Notes under the pieces: model-generated
The model's input: only the letters and a program-made list of their open reading frames with translations
What the model was told of the DNA's origin: nothing
The model's database searches: none
Assembly: GCF_010882175.1 (NCBI RefSeq)
Contig: NZ_WKLH01000001.1
Location: 248,001-312,000 of the forward strand
From: Mangrovibacterium lignilyticum
GTDB taxonomy: Bacteria; Bacteroidota; Bacteroidia; Bacteroidales; Prolixibacteraceae
Length of the DNA: 64,000 bases
Direction of reading: 5' to 3'
Shown here: piece after piece, positions 39,168-48,431 of the stretch
Layout: each line of letters opens with the position of its first letter
How positions within the stretch are numbered: the first letter of the stretch is position 1
Translations under genes and position numbers: made by a program

Positions 39168-40742
39168 ATGGGTTTTAAAGAAGAGATTAAACGTCGCAGA
39201 ACTTTTGGTATTGTCAGCCACCCGGATGCGGGGAAAACAACCTTAACCGAAAAATTATTGCTTTTTGGTGGTGCAATTCGCGTTGCAGGTGCCGTGAAAA
39301 GCAACAAGATAAAAAAAGGTGCAGCTTCCGATTTTATGGAAATCGAACGCCAGCGTGGAATTTCTGTTGCCACTTCGGTTATGGGTTTTGAGTACCGGAA
39401 CTATAAAGTAAATATTCTCGACACTCCGGGTCACCAGGACTTTCAGGAAGATACCTTCCGCACGCTGACAGCTGTTGACAGTGTGATCATTGTAATTGAT
39501 GCAGCCAAAGGGGTTGAGCCTCAAACTGAAAAATTGATGAACGTTTGCCGCATGCGCAAAACCCCGGTAATTGTGTTCATCAACAAACTCGACCGTCCTG
39601 CCCGCGACACCTTCACGCTGCTGGATGAAATTGAAGAACAGCTTAAAATTAGTACTCGTCCGTTAAGTTGGCCAATCAATAGTGGTCCCGATTTCAAAGG
39701 AGTATATAATATATATAAGCGCAGCTTAAATTTGTTTGATGCCAATGTTCAGGAAATCGAGCCCGGCTTCCTTTTCGAAGACATTAACGACCCAAAACTG
39801 GAAGATCATATCGGAGGCGATGCCAATGAACTGCGGGAAGAATTAGAACTTGTTGAAGGCGTTTATCCTGAATTTGACAACGAAGCTTACCTGGCCGGAG
39901 ATTTAGCTCCCGTGTTCTTTGGTAGCGCTCTTTACAATTTCGGTGTCCAGGAATTGCTCGACGCTTTTGTTGAAATAGCACCGAGCCCGCGACCAAGCTT
40001 TACGGAAGAACGGGAAATCAAACCGGATGAAGAGGCGCTTTCCGGATTTGTCTTTAAAATCCATGCCAACATCGACCCGAACCATCGAAGCCGGATTGCC
40101 TTCCTGAAAATTTGTTCCGGAAAATTCGAGCGGAACGCTGTATACAAACACATCCGCTCAGGGAAAAACATTCGTATTTCAAGTCCAACAGCCTTTATGG
40201 CGTCTCAAAAGGAAGTTATTGATGAAGCGTTTCCCGGCGATATTATTGGACTTCCCGACACCGGTAACTTTATCATTGGCGATACCTTGACTGCAGGCGA
40301 AGAAATTCACTTCAAAGGGCTCCCCAGCTTTAGTCCGGAATTGTTCCGCTATATTGAAAATGCCGACCCTATGAAGTCGAAACAGTTGGCGAAAGGAATT
40401 GACCAATTGATGGAAGAAGGTGTTGCCCAGTTATTCACCAATCAGTTCAATGGGCGAAAAATTATTGGCACCGTGGGTCAACTGCAGTTTGAAGTAATTC
40501 AATACCGTCTGGAACACGAATATAACGCCAAGTGTCGTTTCGAGAATTTATCGATGCACAAAGCCTGTTGGATTGAATGTGCAGATCCAAAAATGTTACA
40601 GGAATTCAAAAAACGCAAGCACCAGAAAATGGCAACTGACAAACGTGGACGCGACGTTTTTATGGCCGATTCAGCCTTCATTTTACAAATGGCGCAGGAT
40701 GAATTTAAAGATATCAAATTCCATTTCACCAGCGAATTTTAG
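39168..40742 (+). CDS. prfC: Peptide chain release factor 3 (RF3)
   Basis: 524 residues, the normal length. Seen: GTPase motifs G1 [15 protein letters not shown] (about 17-31), the switch region [14 protein letters not shown]3 DTPGHQDF, G4 NKLDRPARD, and RF3-specific C-terminal parts ([19 protein letters not shown]). Known: RF3 removes RF1/RF2 from the ribosome after peptide release, using GTP. RF3 and EF-G share the GTPase part; the length and VGQLQFEV segment identify RF3. A terminator follows after about 50 bases. Confidence 0.97.
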   Translation: MGFKEEIKRRRTFGIVSHPDAGKTTLTEKLLLFGGAIRVAGAVKSNKIKKGAASDFMEIERQRGISVATSVMGFEYRNYKVNILDTPGHQDFQEDTFRTLTAVDSVIIVIDAAKGVEPQTEKLMNVCRMRKTPVIVFINKLDRPARDTFTLLDEIEEQLKISTRPLSWPINSGPDFKGVYNIYKRSLNLFDANVQEIEPGFLFEDINDPKLEDHIGGDANELREELELVEGVYPEFDNEAYLAGDLAPVFFGSALYNFGVQELLDAFVEIAPSPRPSFTEEREIKPDEEALSGFVFKIHANIDPNHRSRIAFLKICSGKFERNAVYKHIRSGKNIRISSPTAFMASQKEVIDEAFPGDIIGLPDTGNFIIGDTLTAGEEIHFKGLPSFSPELFRYIENADPMKSKQLAKGIDQLMEEGVAQLFTNQFNGRKIIGTVGQLQFEVIQYRLEHEYNAKCRFENLSMHKACWIECADPKMLQEFKKRKHQKMATDKRGRDVFMADSAFILQMAQDEFKDIKFHFTSEF

Positions 40743-40790
40743 ACAGTAAAAAAGACGCCCACAAAGAACTACAATACAACAAGATAACAC

Positions 40791-40836
40791 AACAAAGCAG
40801 GGATTATTACTAAAAATAGTTCCTGCTTTGTTATTT
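40791..40836 (+). terminator. prfC terminator
   Basis: AACAAAGCAGG (40791-40801) pairs perfectly over 11 bp with CCTGCTTTGTT (40822-40832); an inner ACTA/TAGT stem can form. The loop is long (20 bases) and the T-run short. Confidence 0.65.
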
Positions 40837-40884
40837 AACGGAAAGTTTTTTGATCTATATTCGCACAAATTCAGCTTGTGTAGA

Positions 40885-41454
40885 ATGACTGACTTTTATC
40901 ATACCGATCTATTCTCCTACGTGGTGTTGCCACTTATGATTGTCCTGGCCCGTATCAGCGATGTTACTGTTGGCACACTCCGAATTGTCATGGTCTCAAA
41001 AGGGCAAAAGCACATTGCTCCCCTACTCGGATTTTTCGAGGTTATCATCTGGCTGGTGACGATGAGCAAGATCATTCAGAACATCGACAACTGGGTAGCC
41101 TACGTTGCCTATGGTGCCGGTTTTGCTGCCGGAAACTACATCGGTCTCATCATCGAAGAAAAGCTGGCAGTGGGCATTGTACACCTTCAAATTATAACCC
41201 GCACCAACGCCGACAATCTGATTGCCAAGCTTAAAGCGAAAGGTTATGGTATAACTTACCACGATGCATATGGCGCCAACGAGAAAGTAGCTGTAATCTA
41301 CTCGATCATCAAGCGGGTCGACATCAATGAAGTCATCGAAACGATCCGTACATACAATCCGAATGCGTTTTATTCCATCGAAGAAGTTAAGTTCGTCAGT
41401 CGAGGTGTCGATTCGACAGCAAGATCAATAGAAAGCTGGAGAAAAAGCAAATAA
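40885..41454 (+). CDS. UPF0316-family membrane protein with DUF2179 domain
   Basis: 189 residues from ATG 40885. A start at 40828 would lie inside the prfC terminator stem and add 19 residues without helix character. Seen: three membrane helices (about 8-100: YVVLPLMIVLARISDVTVGTL; APLLGFFEVIIWLVTMSKII; AYVAYGAGFAAGNYIGLII) and a C-terminal DUF2179 domain (about 105-175, VGIVHLQIITRTNADNL; NAFYSIEEVKFV). Known: the family is conserved and uncharacterised. It probably sits in the inner membrane. The 269 bases after it up to serA hold no gene; only a weak AACCC/GGGTT hairpin near 41513-41531. Confidence 0.88.
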   Translation: MTDFYHTDLFSYVVLPLMIVLARISDVTVGTLRIVMVSKGQKHIAPLLGFFEVIIWLVTMSKIIQNIDNWVAYVAYGAGFAAGNYIGLIIEEKLAVGIVHLQIITRTNADNLIAKLKAKGYGITYHDAYGANEKVAVIYSIIKRVDINEVIETIRTYNPNAFYSIEEVKFVSRGVDSTARSIESWRKSK

Positions 41455-41723
41455 ACATCGACCATGCTATCTCCCAGACACTATTCTGGACTTTTACATT
41501 ACACCTTGACTATAAACCCTGTTTTCGGGTTGAAAAATACTGAACTTATGATTTCGTAGCAGGATTATAAATTCAAAAATAAAAACATCAAAAAATTGTT
41601 AGGTTCATTTCAAAATAGTCAAAAAATGCCTGCTACATGATCATTTCTAAAATAATATTGTGATCTTTGTCATGCTTTTTTGCTTCACATTATTAATAGG
41701 CACTTTACAAAAATTATAGACAC

Positions 41724-42893
41724 ATGTTTAAGATTCAAACCTTAAATAAAATTGACCCTGTTGGGTTAAAAAATTTTCCACTGGACCAGTATGAAATCGC
41801 CAGTGAGTTCCCTAATCCTGACGGAATTATTGTACGCTCGCAGGCTATGCACGACATGGAACTGCCAAAGTCGCTGAAAGCTATTGCCCGTGCAGGAGCC
41901 GGAGTAAATAACATTCCACTTGACAAATGTACAGACAACGGTATTGTTGTTTTCAACACACCGGGAGCCAACGCACATGCAGTGAAAGAATTGGTAATTG
42001 CAGGTATGCTTTTATCGTCTCGCCGTATTGCTCCAGCTATCGAATGGGCCAAAACATTAATCGGTAAGGGCGACGAAGTTCCTGCTTTGATTGAACAAGG
42101 CAAAAAGAACTTCGGTGGAAACGAAATTCGTGGCAAAACGCTTGCGGTTATCGGTTTGGGAGCAATCGGTGTATTGATTGCCAACGCCGCACAATCGCTT
42201 GGAATGGAAGTTTTAGGATACGACCCTTATCTGTCAGTAAAACAAGCGCTTCGCTTGAGCCGTAATGTAAAACGCGCTGAAGGTATCGAAGTATTATTGT
42301 CCAACGCGGATTTCGTAACCATCAATATTCCACAAACTCCGGAAACGAAAGGTTATATCAACAAGGATAAAATCAAGATGATGAAAGACGGTGTTCGCAT
42401 CCTGAATTTTGCCCGCGGTGGTTTGGTTAACAATGCTGATATGGCTGAAGCATTAGAGTCTGGAAAAGTTGGTTGCTATGTAAGCGACTTCCCGGACGAG
42501 GCTACATTGAAAATGAAAAATGTAATTGCCATTCCTCACCTGGGAGCTTCAACCGAAGAATCAGAAACAAACTGTGCAGTAATGGCAGTGGATCAGATGC
42601 GCGACTACCTGGAGAACGGTAATATTGTAAATTCGGTGAATTTCCCTGAAGCTACAATGGATCGTAACGGAGGACCTCGTTTGGTGATCGCCAATAAAAA
42701 CGTTCCAAACATGGTTAGCCAGATTTCAAGTTTATTGGCATCTGAAGGGCTAAACATTGCCAACATGTTGAACAAAAACAGAGCAGACATTGCTTACAAC
42801 ATTATTGATATTGACGGTCCTGTTCCTTCTGCCGACCTGGCAGAAAAACTGACCAGCATTGAAGGTGTAGTTATGGTGCGAATCCTTCCTTAA
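41724..42893 (+). CDS. serA: D-3-phosphoglycerate dehydrogenase
   Basis: 389 residues. Seen: the substrate domain (about 1-90), the NAD-binding Rossmann motif VIGLGAIGVLIANAA (about 139-153), the catalytic set of 2-hydroxyacid dehydrogenases (NFARGGLVN with Arg; PHLGAST with His near residue 270) and a C-terminal ACT domain (about 315-389, LVIANKNVPNMVSQISSLLASEGLNIANM). Known: oxidises 3-phosphoglycerate to start serine synthesis; the ACT domain usually senses serine. This short SerA type lacks the extra intervening domain of longer forms. serC, often its neighbour, is not in the window. A terminator follows. Confidence 0.95.
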   Translation: MFKIQTLNKIDPVGLKNFPLDQYEIASEFPNPDGIIVRSQAMHDMELPKSLKAIARAGAGVNNIPLDKCTDNGIVVFNTPGANAHAVKELVIAGMLLSSRRIAPAIEWAKTLIGKGDEVPALIEQGKKNFGGNEIRGKTLAVIGLGAIGVLIANAAQSLGMEVLGYDPYLSVKQALRLSRNVKRAEGIEVLLSNADFVTINIPQTPETKGYINKDKIKMMKDGVRILNFARGGLVNNADMAEALESGKVGCYVSDFPDEATLKMKNVIAIPHLGASTEESETNCAVMAVDQMRDYLENGNIVNSVNFPEATMDRNGGPRLVIANKNVPNMVSQISSLLASEGLNIANMLNKNRADIAYNIIDIDGPVPSADLAEKLTSIEGVVMVRILP

Positions 42894-42917
42894 TGTTGAC
42901 TCAAATAATATAAATAG

Positions 42918-42967
42918 AATACCGGTATCTTAAGCTATATTGCTCAAAGTGCCGGTATTTTTTTTTT
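42918..42967 (+). terminator. serA terminator
   Basis: AATACCGG (42918-42925) pairs with CCGGTATT (42952-42959), extended inwards by further A-T, T-A and G-T pairs, and followed by a run of T from 42958 to 42967. Confidence 0.8.
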
Positions 42968-42992
42968 CAATTCCTTTATCCGGGAATTATTT

Positions 42993-43000
42993 TAATTTTG
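42993..43000 (+). promoter_or_regulatory. -7 box of the transketolase promoter
   Basis: TAATTTTG, a perfect TAnnTTTG box 52 bases before the start. No clear -33 TTG. Confidence 0.5.
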
Positions 43001-43051
43001 CATTCAACGTCTTTGAAAAAAGTCAAATTCTGGCAATAAATTAATAAAATC

Positions 43052-45079
43052 ATGAGTAACAAGTTGATTGAAAAAGCAGCAGATAACGTACGTATTTTGT
43101 CTGCAGCTATGGTTGAGAAAGCGAAATCCGGCCATCCGGGTGGTGCCATGGGCGGTGCTGATTTTGCGAGTGTATTATTTTCTGAATTTTTGAATTACGA
43201 CCCAAGCGATATGGCTTGGATTAACCGTGATCGTTTCTTCCTTGATCCGGGTCACATGTCGCCAATGTTATATTCAGTTCTGGCTTTGGCTGGTAAATAT
43301 AACATGGATGACCTGAAAAATTTCAGACAATGGGGAAGCGTAACTCCGGGACACCCTGAAGTTGATGTTGAACGCGGTGTTGAAAACACATCAGGCCCAC
43401 TGGGACAAGGACACACAATGGCTGTTGGTGCCGCCATTGCAGAACGATTCCTGGTTGAACGCTTTGGTGACTGGATGGCTCATACAACATATGCCTTCAT
43501 TTCAGATGGTGGTGTTCAAGAAGAAATCTCACAAGGTGCCGGCCGTATTGCAGGTTACCTGGGATTGAGCAACCTGATCATGTTCTATGATTCAAACGAC
43601 ATTCAACTTTCGACTGAAACTGACGCGGTAACTGCAGAAGATACTGCTAAAAAATATGAAGCCTGGGGATGGAAAGTTCTGACCATCGAAGGAAACGATA
43701 TTGAAGCCATTCGCGGTGCCTTGCATGTAGCACATGCTGAAGCTGATAAGCCAACCCTGATTATTGGTAAAACCATCATGGGTAAAGGTGCGCTTACAGC
43801 CGACGGTGAAAACTACGAACGTAAATGCGCGACCCACGGTATGCCTCTGGGTGAAGCAGGTGCTTCATTCGAGAAATCAATTGCTAATTTGGGCGGTGAT
43901 CCTGAAAATCCATTCGTGATTTTTGATGACGTTCAAGCTCTCTTTGATGCTCGTAAAGAAGAATTAATTAAAGCTGCTGCTGAGAAAAAAGCAGCACAGG
44001 CTGAATGGACGAAAGCGAATCCTGAGTTGGCTGCTAAATTGGAGAAATTTTTCTCGACTGAGACTCCTGAATTTGATTTCTCTAAAATTACCCAAAAAGC
44101 AGGATCGGCAACTCGTGCTGCCGGATCAACTGTATTGGCTGCATTTGCCGGTGAAATTGAAAACATGATCGTTTCATCTGCTGACTTGTCAAACTCTGAC
44201 AAAACAGACGGTTTCCTGAAAAAAACAACTGCATTCAAAAAAGGTGACTTCAGCGGTTCATTCTTCCAGGCTGGTGTTTGCGAGTTGACGATGGCTACTA
44301 TCATGAACGGTATGGCATTACACGGTGGTGTTATCCCTGTTTGCGGTACTTTCTTCGTATTCTCCGACTACATGAAACCAGCTGTTCGTTTAGCTGCCTT
44401 GATGCAATTGCCCGTTAAATATGTTTGGACACACGATGCTTTCCGTGTTGGAGAAGATGGACCTACTCACCAACCGGTTGAGCAGGAAGCTCAAATCCGC
44501 TTAATGGAAAAACTGAAAAATCACCACGGAAAAAACTCCATGTTGGTTTTACGTCCTGCAGATAGCGAAGAAGCAACTGTCGCCTGGAAAATGGCATTGG
44601 AAAATACATCAACTCCAACAGGTCTAATTCTATCTCGTCAGAATATTGTTAATCTTCCGTCTAAAGAAGATCGCTATACAGAAGCATTGCAAGCTGAAAA
44701 AGGAGCTTACATCGTAACTGACTGCGAAGGAACTCCTGATATTATCTTATTAGCCAGTGGTTCTGAAGTTAGCACATTGGTTGCCGGCGCTGAGCTGTTG
44801 GAAAAAGACGGTGTGAAATGTCGCATTGTTTCTGTTCCTTCTGAAGGTTTGTTCCGTGCCCAAAGCGCAGACTACCAAGCAGCAGTTCTTCCTCTAGGTG
44901 TGAAAAAATTCGGTATGACTGCCGGTCTTCCTGTGAATCTGGAAGGTTTGGTTGGCGCCGATGGTAAAGTTTTCGGTTTGGATTCATTCGGTTTTTCTGC
45001 GCCATACACTGTATTGGACGAAAAATTGGGATTCACCGGACAAAACGTTTACAACCAAGTCAAAGAAATATTGGCATAA
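43052..45079 (+). CDS. tkt: Transketolase
   Basis: 675 residues, full length. Seen: N-terminal thiamine-diphosphate domain (KSGHPGGAMGGAD, about 25-37; LDPGHMSPMLYS; TSGPLGQGHTMAVG; FISDGGVQEEISQGAG with the following FYDSNDIQ metal motif), the pyrimidine-binding domain (about 355-520, with FFQAGVCELTMATIMNGMALHGG carrying the catalytic Glu and THDAFRVGEDGPTHQPVEQ) and a C-terminal domain. Known: moves two-carbon units between sugar phosphates in the pentose phosphate pathway. Cytoplasmic. It is monocistronic, bounded by the serA terminator and its own. Confidence 0.98.
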   Translation: MSNKLIEKAADNVRILSAAMVEKAKSGHPGGAMGGADFASVLFSEFLNYDPSDMAWINRDRFFLDPGHMSPMLYSVLALAGKYNMDDLKNFRQWGSVTPGHPEVDVERGVENTSGPLGQGHTMAVGAAIAERFLVERFGDWMAHTTYAFISDGGVQEEISQGAGRIAGYLGLSNLIMFYDSNDIQLSTETDAVTAEDTAKKYEAWGWKVLTIEGNDIEAIRGALHVAHAEADKPTLIIGKTIMGKGALTADGENYERKCATHGMPLGEAGASFEKSIANLGGDPENPFVIFDDVQALFDARKEELIKAAAEKKAAQAEWTKANPELAAKLEKFFSTETPEFDFSKITQKAGSATRAAGSTVLAAFAGEIENMIVSSADLSNSDKTDGFLKKTTAFKKGDFSGSFFQAGVCELTMATIMNGMALHGGVIPVCGTFFVFSDYMKPAVRLAALMQLPVKYVWTHDAFRVGEDGPTHQPVEQEAQIRLMEKLKNHHGKNSMLVLRPADSEEATVAWKMALENTSTPTGLILSRQNIVNLPSKEDRYTEALQAEKGAYIVTDCEGTPDIILLASGSEVSTLVAGAELLEKDGVKCRIVSVPSEGLFRAQSADYQAAVLPLGVKKFGMTAGLPVNLEGLVGADGKVFGLDSFGFSAPYTVLDEKLGFTGQNVYNQVKEILA

Positions 45080-45101
45080 TCACCAATATTCCAGAAATAG
45101 C

Positions 45102-45128
45102 AAAGGCCGGTTTTACCGGCCTTTTTTT
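45102..45128 (+). terminator. Transketolase terminator
   Basis: AAAGGCCGGT (45102-45111), loop TTT, ACCGGCCTTT (45115-45124), then T residues to 45128. It may also serve the converging minus-strand SGNH hydrolase gene, whose stop is 20 bases away. Confidence 0.92.
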
Positions 45129-45144
45129 GTTGTTCATATTGAGA

Positions 45145-45903
45145 TTATCCCATTACAACCTTCAACCAAGCTTGCGCCATTAATTGAGCACCAGCCATTG
45201 AAGGATGAACACCATCCGGACACCAGTAGGATGCAGGAGCATGTTTCAACGCTTCCTTAAACAACTTATGGTAGGGAACCCACCGAGTGCCATAATCATC
45301 TGAAATTCGCTTGGCGGCTTCTCTGTAAGGTGTAAACTCTTCTTGCCAACCATCGCCAATAGCCGAACCTCCATCAACCGAAAAAGGCTCGCAAATCACC
45401 ACCGCTACTTCAGGTAGTGTTTCTTTGGTACGATCCAGTAATGCCCTAAAGTCCCTTTCATAGACTTCAACCGTGCCGTCATATTGCCCGTTGCGCTTGT
45501 GCCAATAATCATTCACTCCGATTAAAATACTCAACACCGAAGGTCTCAGATCCAGACAATCTTCCTGCCAACGATCTTCCAATTGATAAACCTTGTTCCC
45601 ACTGATTCCTCGATTATAGATCTGCAATTGTTTTTCCGGGAATTGCTCTAAAATCGGCGAGGCAGTCATTAAAGCATAGCCATTGCCGAAAGAATGTGCA
45701 TCATTGGGTAATTGCCGTTTCCGATCCCTCCCGGCATCCGTTATTGAGTCCCCCTGAAAAAGAATAACATTACCATCTGAAAAAGACTGAATATCATTCT
45801 TTGGTGAAGCTTCAACACTTTCAGAAAGAATCATCGGAATAGCGGCCATTCCGGCCGTCTGCATAGCCGAACGTTTTAAAAAGTTTCTTCTGTTGAATTT
45901 CAT
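45145..45903 (-). CDS. Exported SGNH/GDSL-family hydrolase with twin-arginine signal
   Basis: 252 residues. Seen: an N-terminal Tat-type signal (RRNFLK at residues 5-10, then a hydrophobic stretch AMQTAGMAAIPMIL), SGNH block I FQGDSITDAG with the catalytic Ser, block II NRGISGN, block III IGVNDYWHK and block V DGVHPS with the catalytic Asp/His. All blocks are present. Known: the family includes lipases and carbohydrate esterases that remove acetyl groups from polysaccharides. Inferred: a folded, exported esterase; the substrate cannot be told. It lies 94 bases after the ATPase gene on the same strand. Confidence 0.9.
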   Translation of the reverse strand: MKFNRRNFLKRSAMQTAGMAAIPMILSESVEASPKNDIQSFSDGNVILFQGDSITDAGRDRKRQLPNDAHSFGNGYALMTASPILEQFPEKQLQIYNRGISGNKVYQLEDRWQEDCLDLRPSVLSILIGVNDYWHKRNGQYDGTVEVYERDFRALLDRTKETLPEVAVVICEPFSVDGGSAIGDGWQEEFTPYREAAKRISDDYGTRWVPYHKLFKEALKHAPASYWCPDGVHPSMAGAQLMAQAWLKVVMG

Positions 45904-45920
45904 TCAATGTGGTTTTAAGT

Positions 45921-45950
45921 AAAAAAAGCCCCAATTATACGGAACGGCTT
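45921..45950 (-). terminator. Weak terminator-like hairpin between the P-loop ATPase and SGNH genes
   Basis: Plus-strand AAGCC (45926-45930) and GGCTT (45946-45950) pair; on the minus strand the stem is followed by seven T residues. The stem is only 5 bp with a 15-base loop. Confidence 0.35.
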
Positions 45951-45997
45951 CGTGACTAAGCGTAATTTACACTCATTAAAGATAACGATAATACATA

Positions 45998-46558
45998 TTA
46001 CGGACGTTTCGATTTCCGCAAAATAAATTCAATTCGTTTCGCAATTGAAGTCAGCGGTAAATCGATCAACTGATAGCCCAGATCGCTGTATACCCGGCAG
46101 ATGATCTGATGCAATTGGCAGGCTTCTTCAAAACTCTCTTTTCGAACGGAATCGTGCCTGTAGATCTCCCGCCATGGAGGACAAATAAATACATCTGGAT
46201 AATATTGGTATGCTGACGCCTTCGAACGCAAAAGAAAAGACGGGTCGAAACCCCGGAATTGCGCAAACGCCATTTGATCCGGTATCCCACGATCAGCAAA
46301 TGCCATTTCATCAACGCCAACCGACTCCCAAAATTTAATTCTTTGCATCAAAACTTCTTGCTGAAATGCTTTGCTATTTTTCCAAGGTAAGATATCTCCG
46401 TTAAAACGGCACTGTTCAGCAATAATTTCACGGGCTGCCTCTCCCCCAACCCGGAAATTTCGTTTCGACAATGATTCGATGAGACTGGATTTCCCAAAGC
46501 CCGGGCCACCTGTTATAATAACAATGTTTTTTCGTTTCAACATTTCTGTTTTAGTCAT
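45998..46558 (-). CDS. Small P-loop ATPase/kinase-like protein (AAA_28, NadR-like)
   Basis: 186 residues. Seen: Walker A GGPGFGKSSLI (about 17-27), a Walker B-like FADRG followed by IPDQMAF (about 85-97), and an arginine-bearing lid region (PPWREIYRHDSVRKESF, about 138-154). These fit the AAA_28 group, which includes the NadR nucleoside-kinase fold. Known members bind ATP and many act as small-molecule kinases; no substrate is evident here. No membrane segment, so cytoplasmic. The first codons MTKTEM may be optional: an ATG at codon 6 is also in frame. Confidence 0.8.
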   Translation of the reverse strand: MTKTEMLKRKNIVIITGGPGFGKSSLIESLSKRNFRVGGEAAREIIAEQCRFNGDILPWKNSKAFQQEVLMQRIKFWESVGVDEMAFADRGIPDQMAFAQFRGFDPSFLLRSKASAYQYYPDVFICPPWREIYRHDSVRKESFEEACQLHQIICRVYSDLGYQLIDLPLTSIAKRIEFILRKSKRP

Positions 46559-46767
46559 GTAAAATTAATCTAAAGTCGATAAAAATTTCCGGTAATTTAT
46601 AATGATTCTACATCCGATTATCGAATAAAAAAGACACTAATTTATCCGATTTTCTAATAGATTTAATTTGAGCTAGTTACTAAGGTTAAACCCAACCTCT
46701 GAGGACTTAAAAAATCATCGACTTAACCATTGACTTTCAATTATTTAAAAAATTTAACAACTAAATA

Positions 46768-46800
46768 TTTGACTGGAAATAAATATTTTTTCTACATTCG
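46768..46800 (+). promoter_or_regulatory. uxaB-uxaA promoter
   Basis: TTTG (46768-46771), 21 bases, then TACATTCG (46793-46800), which differs from TAnnTTTG at one base. Placed just before the paired operator-like sites. Confidence 0.55.
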
Positions 46801-46809
46801 CAGACAATA

Positions 46810-46860
46810 TCGTGTACGAACACGATTTTTTTAAAACAAATTCCGTGTACGAAAACGGAA
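46810..46860. promoter_or_regulatory. Pair of operator-like sites overlapping the uxaB transcription start
   Basis: Site 1: TCGTGT-ACGA-ACACGA (46810-46825), 6-bp arms. Site 2: TTCCGT at 46841-46846 with ACGGAA at 46855-46860. Both contain CGTGTACGAA (46811 and 46844), 33 bases apart, about three helical turns, so a regulator would sit on the same face twice. Their place just after the promoter suggests repression. The regulator is not encoded nearby. Confidence 0.6.
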
Positions 46861-46884
46861 AATATAAAATAATAAACCAAGATC

Positions 46885-48402
46885 ATGGAACTGAATAGAA
46901 CAAACGTCGAAAATGCAGCTAAATATCCAAGCCGCATCTTACAATTTGGAGAAGGAAATTTTTTACGCGCTTTTGTTGATTGGATGATTCAAAAAATGAA
47001 TAACGAAATCGACTTCAATGCAGGTGTTGATGTAGTACAGCCTTTGCCTAACGGTATGGTTGATCTGCTGAACAAACAAGATGGATTGTACCACGTGTAC
47101 CTGAAAGGGATTAAAAACGGAGAACCGATTAAAGAATTCGAATTCATTCAATGTATCAATAAAGGGATTAACCCATACATCGAATTTGAAGCATACAAAG
47201 CTGCGATCCTGAATCCGGAACTGCGTTTTGTGGTTTCAAACACAACTGAAGCTGGTATCAGCTGGGACGAGAATGACAAGTTGGACATGCAACCTCAAAA
47301 CTCATTCCCCGGTAAAGTAACCGCTTTGTTATACGAACGCTTTAAAGCATTCAACGGCGCTGCCGATAAAGGGTTAATTTTCTTCACTTGTGAGTTGATC
47401 GACCGCAATGGTGACATGTTGAAGAAATACGTATTGAAGCATGCCAACAACTGGGATTTAGGTGCTGAATTCCTGCAATGGGTTGAGACTGCATGTGCGT
47501 TCTGTAACACATTAGTTGACCGCATTGTACCTGGATTTCCGAAAGATGATATCAAAGAGATTCAAACTGAACTAGGATTAGAAGATAACCTGGTTGTTGT
47601 CGGTGAATACTTCCACTTGTGGGTTATTGAAGGTCCGGAATGGGTAGCTAAAGAATTCCCTGCAGACAAAGCGGGCTTAGAAGTGAAATTCGTTAAAGAC
47701 ATGACTCGTTTCCGCGAGCAAAAAGTTGCTGTACTAAATGGTTGTCACACTGGTAGCTACGCTGTTTCTTACCTGTATGGTATCGAAACTGTGCGTGAAG
47801 CTTATGAAAGCCTTGAAGTTGGTAACTTCATGAAAGAAATGGTTTACGAAGAAGTACTGCCTGTTTTAGATGGCACTGAAAAAGAATTGAAATCATTTGC
47901 CGGAAAAATTTTGGAACGTTTCTCAAACCCATTCATCCGTCACTTGTGGCAAAGTATCGCCCTGAACGCTATGTCAAAATGGGAAACACGTAACTTACCT
48001 TCATTGATTGGCTTCTCTGAAAAACACGGTATGTTACCACAAAAGCTGGTTTTCTCACTGGCGGCCATGATTTCATATTTCAAAGGTGAAACTGAAGGAA
48101 ATACTTACCAGGTACAAGATGACCAATGGATTTTGGATTTCTACAAAGAAGCTTGGGCTGAGTGTGATGGTCGTCCTATTTCAATTTACAACTTAGTTGA
48201 AAAAGTATTGAAACTGGAGAAAGTTTGGAAACGTGACCTGAACGAAGTTCCAAACCTGACATTGACTGTTAGTCACTATTTATTCCTGATTCAACAAGTG
48301 GGTATGAAAAAAGCGGTTAAAACTGTTTTGGACGAAAACAACCCATTGATGAAAATCACCATCAAGGAAAAAAATAAGCAAGAAGAAACTGCAAATAATT
48401 AA
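46885..48402 (+). CDS. uxaB: Tagaturonate reductase (altronate oxidoreductase)
   Basis: 505 residues. Seen: N-terminal NAD-binding part of the mannitol dehydrogenase family (SRILQFGEGNFLRAFVDWMIQ, about 13-33; RFVVSNTTEAGI), and the C-terminal family domain (RFREQKVAVLNGCHTGSYAVSYLYG, about 274-298, with the catalytic Lys region and Asn/His). Known: reduces tagaturonate to altronate in galacturonate catabolism. It is followed after 29 bases by uxaA, which takes altronate onward. The isomerase uxaC is not in the window. Regulation through the paired operator-like sites upstream is likely. Fructuronate reductase (UxuB) is a relative; the uxaA neighbour favours UxaB. Confidence 0.93.
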   Translation: MELNRTNVENAAKYPSRILQFGEGNFLRAFVDWMIQKMNNEIDFNAGVDVVQPLPNGMVDLLNKQDGLYHVYLKGIKNGEPIKEFEFIQCINKGINPYIEFEAYKAAILNPELRFVVSNTTEAGISWDENDKLDMQPQNSFPGKVTALLYERFKAFNGAADKGLIFFTCELIDRNGDMLKKYVLKHANNWDLGAEFLQWVETACAFCNTLVDRIVPGFPKDDIKEIQTELGLEDNLVVVGEYFHLWVIEGPEWVAKEFPADKAGLEVKFVKDMTRFREQKVAVLNGCHTGSYAVSYLYGIETVREAYESLEVGNFMKEMVYEEVLPVLDGTEKELKSFAGKILERFSNPFIRHLWQSIALNAMSKWETRNLPSLIGFSEKHGMLPQKLVFSLAAMISYFKGETEGNTYQVQDDQWILDFYKEAWAECDGRPISIYNLVEKVLKLEKVWKRDLNEVPNLTLTVSHYLFLIQQVGMKKAVKTVLDENNPLMKITIKEKNKQEETANN

Positions 48403-48431
48403 TAATCTGATTTAAATAAATTACCGGTAAA

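Larger units (their letters stand above)
46559..46884. other. Control region before uxaB
   Basis: 326 bases between the divergent ATPase and uxaB genes, very AT-rich. It holds the uxaB promoter and two operator-like sites listed separately. I see no further gene. Confidence 0.7.
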
